A stretch of 23,177 nt of DNA from Apostichopus parvimensis (Eukaryota > Echinodermata > Holothuroidea > Aspidochirotida > Stichopodidae): contig KN889628.1 of NCBI GenBank assembly GCA_000934455.1, forward strand, positions 1-23,177. Direction: 5' to 3'. Each line of letters starts with the position of its first letter. Within the stretch, counting starts at the first letter, position 1. The translations under genes were made by a program, and so were the position numbers. Shown piece after piece: positions 21,001 to 23,177 of the stretch. The notes beneath the pieces were generated by a model. It saw only the letters and a list, made by a program, of their open reading frames with translations. It was not told where the DNA came from and searched no databases.

Positions 21001-22587
21001 TCCAGGCATTGTTTTGTTTTTAAATATGGAATGTTTGCATATGTGGTTGGTTATATTCTCGTAAAGGCAAGTTTAGCATAAAACAAAAAAATTTTTTTTT
21101 TAACATGGCATTATTGCAGATACGATGTGCTTTTTATATTAGATTTCACACAGAATTGCGAGGAAGCAGGCAAATGTTCAAAATGAAATGAAATGAAATG
21201 AAAAAAAAAATTTATGGGCAAACTAGACACCATTGGAATTATTTTCTGGCACTCTTGATTTGATAAATCTGTACAGAAATTTTGTCTCATCGGAAAAGGA
21301 ACTTTCGCTGCTTTCCTTTTACGAACACCCGAATCCAGATCTACGCATGTGTTGAGGGATATGTCACAAACCGGCCAAAACTAGCACCGAGATGAATGGC
21401 AATGAATATGAAGAGCAACGATGTTCTAAACAAATCATAAAGCCCACAGCTTTACGCAAAACTGTTTATGGGATCATTTCAAAGTTTCAGTTTGATGCTT
21501 GAGAAAAGCTGAGAAAAGCTTTTCAATAAAATATTAAAGCGGAAGATTATTTCGAATCTGAGCAAGGTATGGGTCGACACTGGTTCTGTTAAGTAGGGAT
21601 TCATGTTTTACAAGACATCAAGCAGTGATGATGATCTCTATAAAACATGGCTACATGGAAGCATTTAATGTTTCAATTTCAAATTTAATATCACAAATGC
21701 AAAAAGCTTGGAATGATAGGTGAAGCATGGAGGGGGGATTATGATGGATTATGAAGGAATAACAAAGTGAGTCACAAGACAAATGATTCGCTGACAAAGA
21801 GGGACAATGATTCGCTGACAAATAGGGACAAAGGGAAGCAAATGAAATTTGGGTGTTTCGGGGTATTTGGAGTATCATGTAACTACATACATGAGACTAC
21901 ACGCACAAACCTACTTGTACTTACATACATGAAACTAAACACATAAAACGACATGTACTTACATACATAAAAGCTTGACAACTTAATAATACCACGGTAT
22001 AAATATACTACACGTTAGCAAGGAAAAGGCGGCAGGAGGGAAAAGCATACATGCATAACATCCTACCATACAAATCTACCTGACATGGTTCTCTTCTTAA
22101 CAAAAAACAAAAAAGCTAGGTTTTCATCACCATGGGAACATAATGGTGGACTATGTTCAATGCAATTACTTTTTTAAGTACCGACATAAATGATGTCCAT
22201 TTCAATATATAAACCTTGGTCCCATCACAAACTATATCAGATTATTAACGATGTCAAAACACTTTCCTGACAAACCATGCATTTATGAAATGACTTATTG
22301 GTGGTGTTATCTTCATCATATTTATTGGCCATAACCTTACAATCACCCCCACCCCACACACCCACACACCACCCTTACCCCCACTGTAAAATGGACTAAT
22401 CCCAAATACACCCAAAATTTGAGGGCTGCTAAGGAGGACATACTTGAACTTGATGAGGTAGGCCTTTTGGGGAGAGGGGGTGGTTGCTGCTGATCACTTT
22501 GACTTGAGATTTCTGTGTAGCTACCAATCCCGCTGTCTCGATGAGTGACTGGGTGTGTCAGAACAGTGGGTGCCTGAGTTTTAGGTT
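9090..22587 (-). CDS. Proline/serine-rich SH3-ligand protein, last three exons (5' end outside window)
   Basis: I do not recognise this gene. Three minus-strand exons are supported: 22587-22444, 16662-16568 and 9425-9090 (stop TGA 9092-9090). Acceptors end TTTCAG, TTTCAG and CACACAG; donors are GTATGT and GTAAAG. Exon 1 starts with two bases of a split codon and ends with one, the middle exon supplies the other two and ends in phase 0, and the last exon opens in phase 0. This gives a continuous tail of 190 residues. It carries PPPLPKR, PPPLPER and PPPLPVR (class II SH3 ligands, PxxPxR), other PPPSPRTPKP- and PPPVARRP-like stretches, a Ser-rich linker and a DSGIGS motif, and ends PRPESHI. The composition implies disorder, with no folded domain or membrane segment. 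Similar tails occur in DOCK-family GEFs, SOS, PTP-PEST phosphatases and adaptor scaffolds, so the family is undetermined. Skipped exons inside the large introns cannot be excluded. A gene of this kind is likely; its identity is unknown. Confidence 0.7.
10577..10593. repeat. (GA)n microsatellite
   Basis: Perfect GA dinucleotide repeat of about eight units, continuing as a degenerate purine tract. Confidence 0.75.
11499..12075. mobile_element. Possible decayed hAT-like DNA transposon (non-autonomous)
   Basis: TAGGGTTACCATA at 11499-11511 and TATGGTAATCCTA at 12063-12075 are inverted copies matching at 12 of 13 positions. The GGTTACCATA-type end, followed by C-rich and TTGGGATTGCCCCG-like sequence, resembles ends common among hAT elements. 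The eight bases outside the two ends (TTCACACA and CTCAGAGA) agree at five positions, which is weak support for an old 8-bp target duplication. No transposase is present in the 577 bp. The inner sequences differ, so these could instead be the ends of two different elements. Confidence 0.35.
11514..11530. repeat. Poly-C run (17 C)
   Basis: Seventeen uninterrupted Cs immediately inside the left end of the possible hAT-like element. The length equals the poly-G at 3839-3855, which may be coincidence or an assembly effect of such runs. Confidence 0.85.
12952..13131. repeat. Degenerate minisatellite, about 21-bp unit (TTGTTGTTGAAATGTTGAAC-like)
   Basis: About eight diverged copies of a TTGTTG + GAAATG/GAACTG + TTGAAC unit occur in tandem. 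Because the unit is close to 21 bp, two minus-strand frames stay open and give Asn/Gln-rich peptides (FNNKVQQ- and FQQQ-like). I regard these as repeat translations, not proteins. Confidence 0.75.
13178..13194. repeat. (ACC)n trinucleotide microsatellite
   Basis: About five to six ACC units shortly after the 21-bp minisatellite. Confidence 0.8.
13646..13664. repeat. T8-G11 homopolymer junction
   Basis: Eight Ts run directly into eleven Gs. Both runs are liable to length error. Confidence 0.8.
13917..13926. repeat. Poly-G run (10 G)
   Basis: Ten consecutive Gs in the large minus-strand intron, one of the recurring G/C homopolymers. Confidence 0.8.
14352..14371. repeat. (AT)n microsatellite
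   Basis: Short, interrupted AT/TATG dinucleotide repeat within AT-rich intron DNA. Confidence 0.65.
14424..14495. repeat. Degenerate tandem repeat, about 22-28-bp unit
   Basis: Three diverged copies share the pattern AATG, A-rich run, GAG, G-rich run. Unit lengths vary because the A and G runs vary. No function is evident. Confidence 0.5.
16318..16360 (-). other. C-rich tract; G-quadruplex motif on the gene's sense strand
   Basis: The plus strand has C runs of 3, 4, 4, 4, 4 and 5 separated by short A- or T-containing loops. On the minus strand, the sense of the host gene, these are G runs that fit a G-quadruplex pattern. The tract starts about 208 bases after the 5' splice site at 16567. 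Confidence 0.55.
17429..17931. repeat. 24-bp minisatellite with coding-like 8-residue periodicity
   Basis: About 18 tandem copies share the core GATAGTTGAGTATAACCT plus a six-base variable end. Copies before about 17500 are degenerate and irregular. The unit is a multiple of three, so one plus-strand frame stays open from 17595 to 17903 and reads as repeats of MIVEYNLK-like octapeptides. There is no evidence that it is translated, and it lies antisense in an intron. Two end variants (AAAGAT and AAATGT types) alternate in part, giving a local 48-bp higher-order unit around 17760-17860. Confidence 0.9.
18002..18013. repeat. Poly-C run (12 C)
   Basis: Twelve consecutive Cs, shortly after the 24-bp minisatellite and a T/A-rich stretch. 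Confidence 0.8.
20606..20630. repeat. (AAAT)n microsatellite
   Basis: Tetranucleotide AAAT/AATG repeat of about six units. Confidence 0.75.
21181..21200. repeat. (AAATG)4 microsatellite followed by A10
   Basis: Four perfect AAATG units run straight into a ten-base A run. Confidence 0.8.
21780..21830. repeat. 24-bp tandem duplication
   Basis: AATGATTCGCTGACAAA occurs at 21782 and again at 21806 with matching GGGAC context, giving just over two copies of a 24-bp unit. The near identity suggests a recent duplication. Confidence 0.8.
21881..21974. repeat. 38-bp tandem repeat, about 2.5 copies
   Basis: Units start at 21881, 21919 and 21957 and share ACTTACATACATGA, a variable middle and an ACNTGT end. 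The third copy is truncated. Divergence between copies is moderate. Confidence 0.65.
22344..22385 (-). other. C-rich tract downstream of a splice donor; minus-strand G-quadruplex motif
   Basis: On the minus strand this has G runs of 5, 3, 3, 4 and 5 separated by TAA, T-rich and single-T loops. It starts about 59 bases after the 5' splice site at 22443, in the range where intronic G-triplets can strengthen donor use. That role is inferred. Confidence 0.55.
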
Positions 22588-22917
22588 CTGAAAATGGGCA
22601 CAAAAAAAATGAAAAAATGAAAGAAAAAAATGGAAAGCAAAAACACAAAATGAAATAAAAGAATGAATGACTTTTGGTGGAACCCATGGTTTATCAATCA
22701 GTTCCACGTGTGTGCAAGAGCGGACAAAGGTCCAATCGTAAAAATCTGTGCGGAGGATAGAGTCTATAAAGTGCACAGAATGAGGGAAAAATCATTACTT
22801 ATAGTTACAAGAAATCAAGATCTAAATAGCAGTTTGATGGTAGTTTTCTGAAAGGACCATTGGTGTTTTATATCTCTTTGGCCTGGAATTTATATTTAAG
22901 TAATAACATTCACTAAA

Positions 22918-22929
22918 GGGGGGGGGGGG
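22918..22929. repeat. Poly-G run (12 G)
   Basis: Twelve consecutive Gs, about 25 bases before the 23-bp minisatellite array. Confidence 0.8.
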
Positions 22930-22953
22930 TTGACTTCAGTTAATAGTACTAGA

Positions 22954-23177
22954 AGAGTCCATTTGACGGTTAAGTTAGAGTCTCTCTGTCAGTAAAGTTA
23001 GAATCCCTTTGACAGTAAAGTTAGAGTCCATACGACAGTAAAGTTAGAGTCCCTTTGACAGCTATTAGTTAGACTCCCTTTGTCAGTAAAGTAAGAGTCC
23101 TTTTGACAGTAACGTTAGAGTCCCTTTGACATTAAAGTTAGAGTCCCTTTGACAGTTAAGTTAGAGTCCCTTTGACA
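22954..23177. repeat. 23-bp minisatellite running off the window's right end
   Basis: About ten copies of a 23-bp unit with core AGAGTCCCTTTGACAGTAA occur in tandem; one copy (near 23059) carries a two-base insertion. Copies nearest the edge are the most alike, suggesting the homogeneous centre of the array lies outside the window. Unlike the 24-bp array, its unit is not a multiple of three. Confidence 0.9.

Larger units (their letters stand above)
16663..22443 (-). other. Large phase-1 intron of the minus-strand gene (about 5.8 kb)
   Basis: This is bounded by donor GTATGT (22443 downward) and an acceptor reading TTTTTATCTTTCAG. I see no supported exon inside. It holds the 24-bp minisatellite, a 12-base poly-C at 18002-18013, small AAATG and AAAT repeats, and two short tandem duplications near 21780-21974. 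Open frames here are short and lack recognisable domains. Confidence 0.55.
22588..23177. other. Partial upstream intron of the minus-strand gene
   Basis: The acceptor at 22588-22589 is preceded on the minus strand by a T-rich tract (about 22595-22630). No further exon is visible before the right edge, which is filled by a poly-G run (22918-22929) and the 23-bp minisatellite. Confidence 0.5.

Overview
The window looks like nuclear DNA from an animal, most plausibly a marine invertebrate deuterostome such as an echinoderm. It is AT-rich, has small exons with spliceosomal GT-AG introns, and is full of minisatellites, microsatellites and homopolymer tracts. The one gene I can name, CENPK, resembles the vertebrate protein in length and in its N- and C-terminal motifs. 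No prokaryotic operon, CRISPR array, rRNA or intact tRNA gene is visible. The taxon is inference; no lineage-diagnostic marker is present.

Layout. At 1-970 is the CENPK 5' flank, with an ETS/CRE-type promoter element near 123-137 and signs of a non-coding leader exon. At 971-4244 on the plus strand is a complete six-exon CENPK gene (266 residues), coding for a subunit of the inner-kinetochore CCAN complex. All five introns keep frame. Intron 3 carries a strong G-quadruplex motif and a tRNA-derived SINE. At 4245-4730 is its probable 3' UTR with a long imperfect hairpin and an AATAAA signal. From 4730 to 9089 is AT-rich, gene-poor DNA lying downstream of both genes, which converge.

From 9090 to 22587 on the minus strand are the last three exons I can see of a second gene. 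They encode a Ser/Pro-rich, presumably disordered C-terminal tail with three PPPLPxR-type SH3 ligands and a DSGxxS motif. The frame closes exactly across the two large introns (about 7.1 and 5.8 kb). The 5' part, with any catalytic or folded domain, lies beyond the right edge, so I cannot name the gene.

The large introns hold most of the repeat content: minisatellites of about 21 bp (12952-13131), 24 bp (17429-17931) and 38 bp (21881-21974), a possible decayed hAT-like element (11499-12075), and scattered poly-G/poly-C runs. A 23-bp minisatellite runs off the right end.

The two genes probably act separately, CENPK in chromosome segregation and the minus-strand protein in SH3-based signalling or cytoskeletal control. 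Their only visible relation is the tail-to-tail arrangement. I found no convincing new multi-gene system. The most checkable oddities are the SH3-ligand/degron tail, G-rich tracts downstream of several 5' splice sites, the CENPK 3' UTR hairpin, and the minisatellites.
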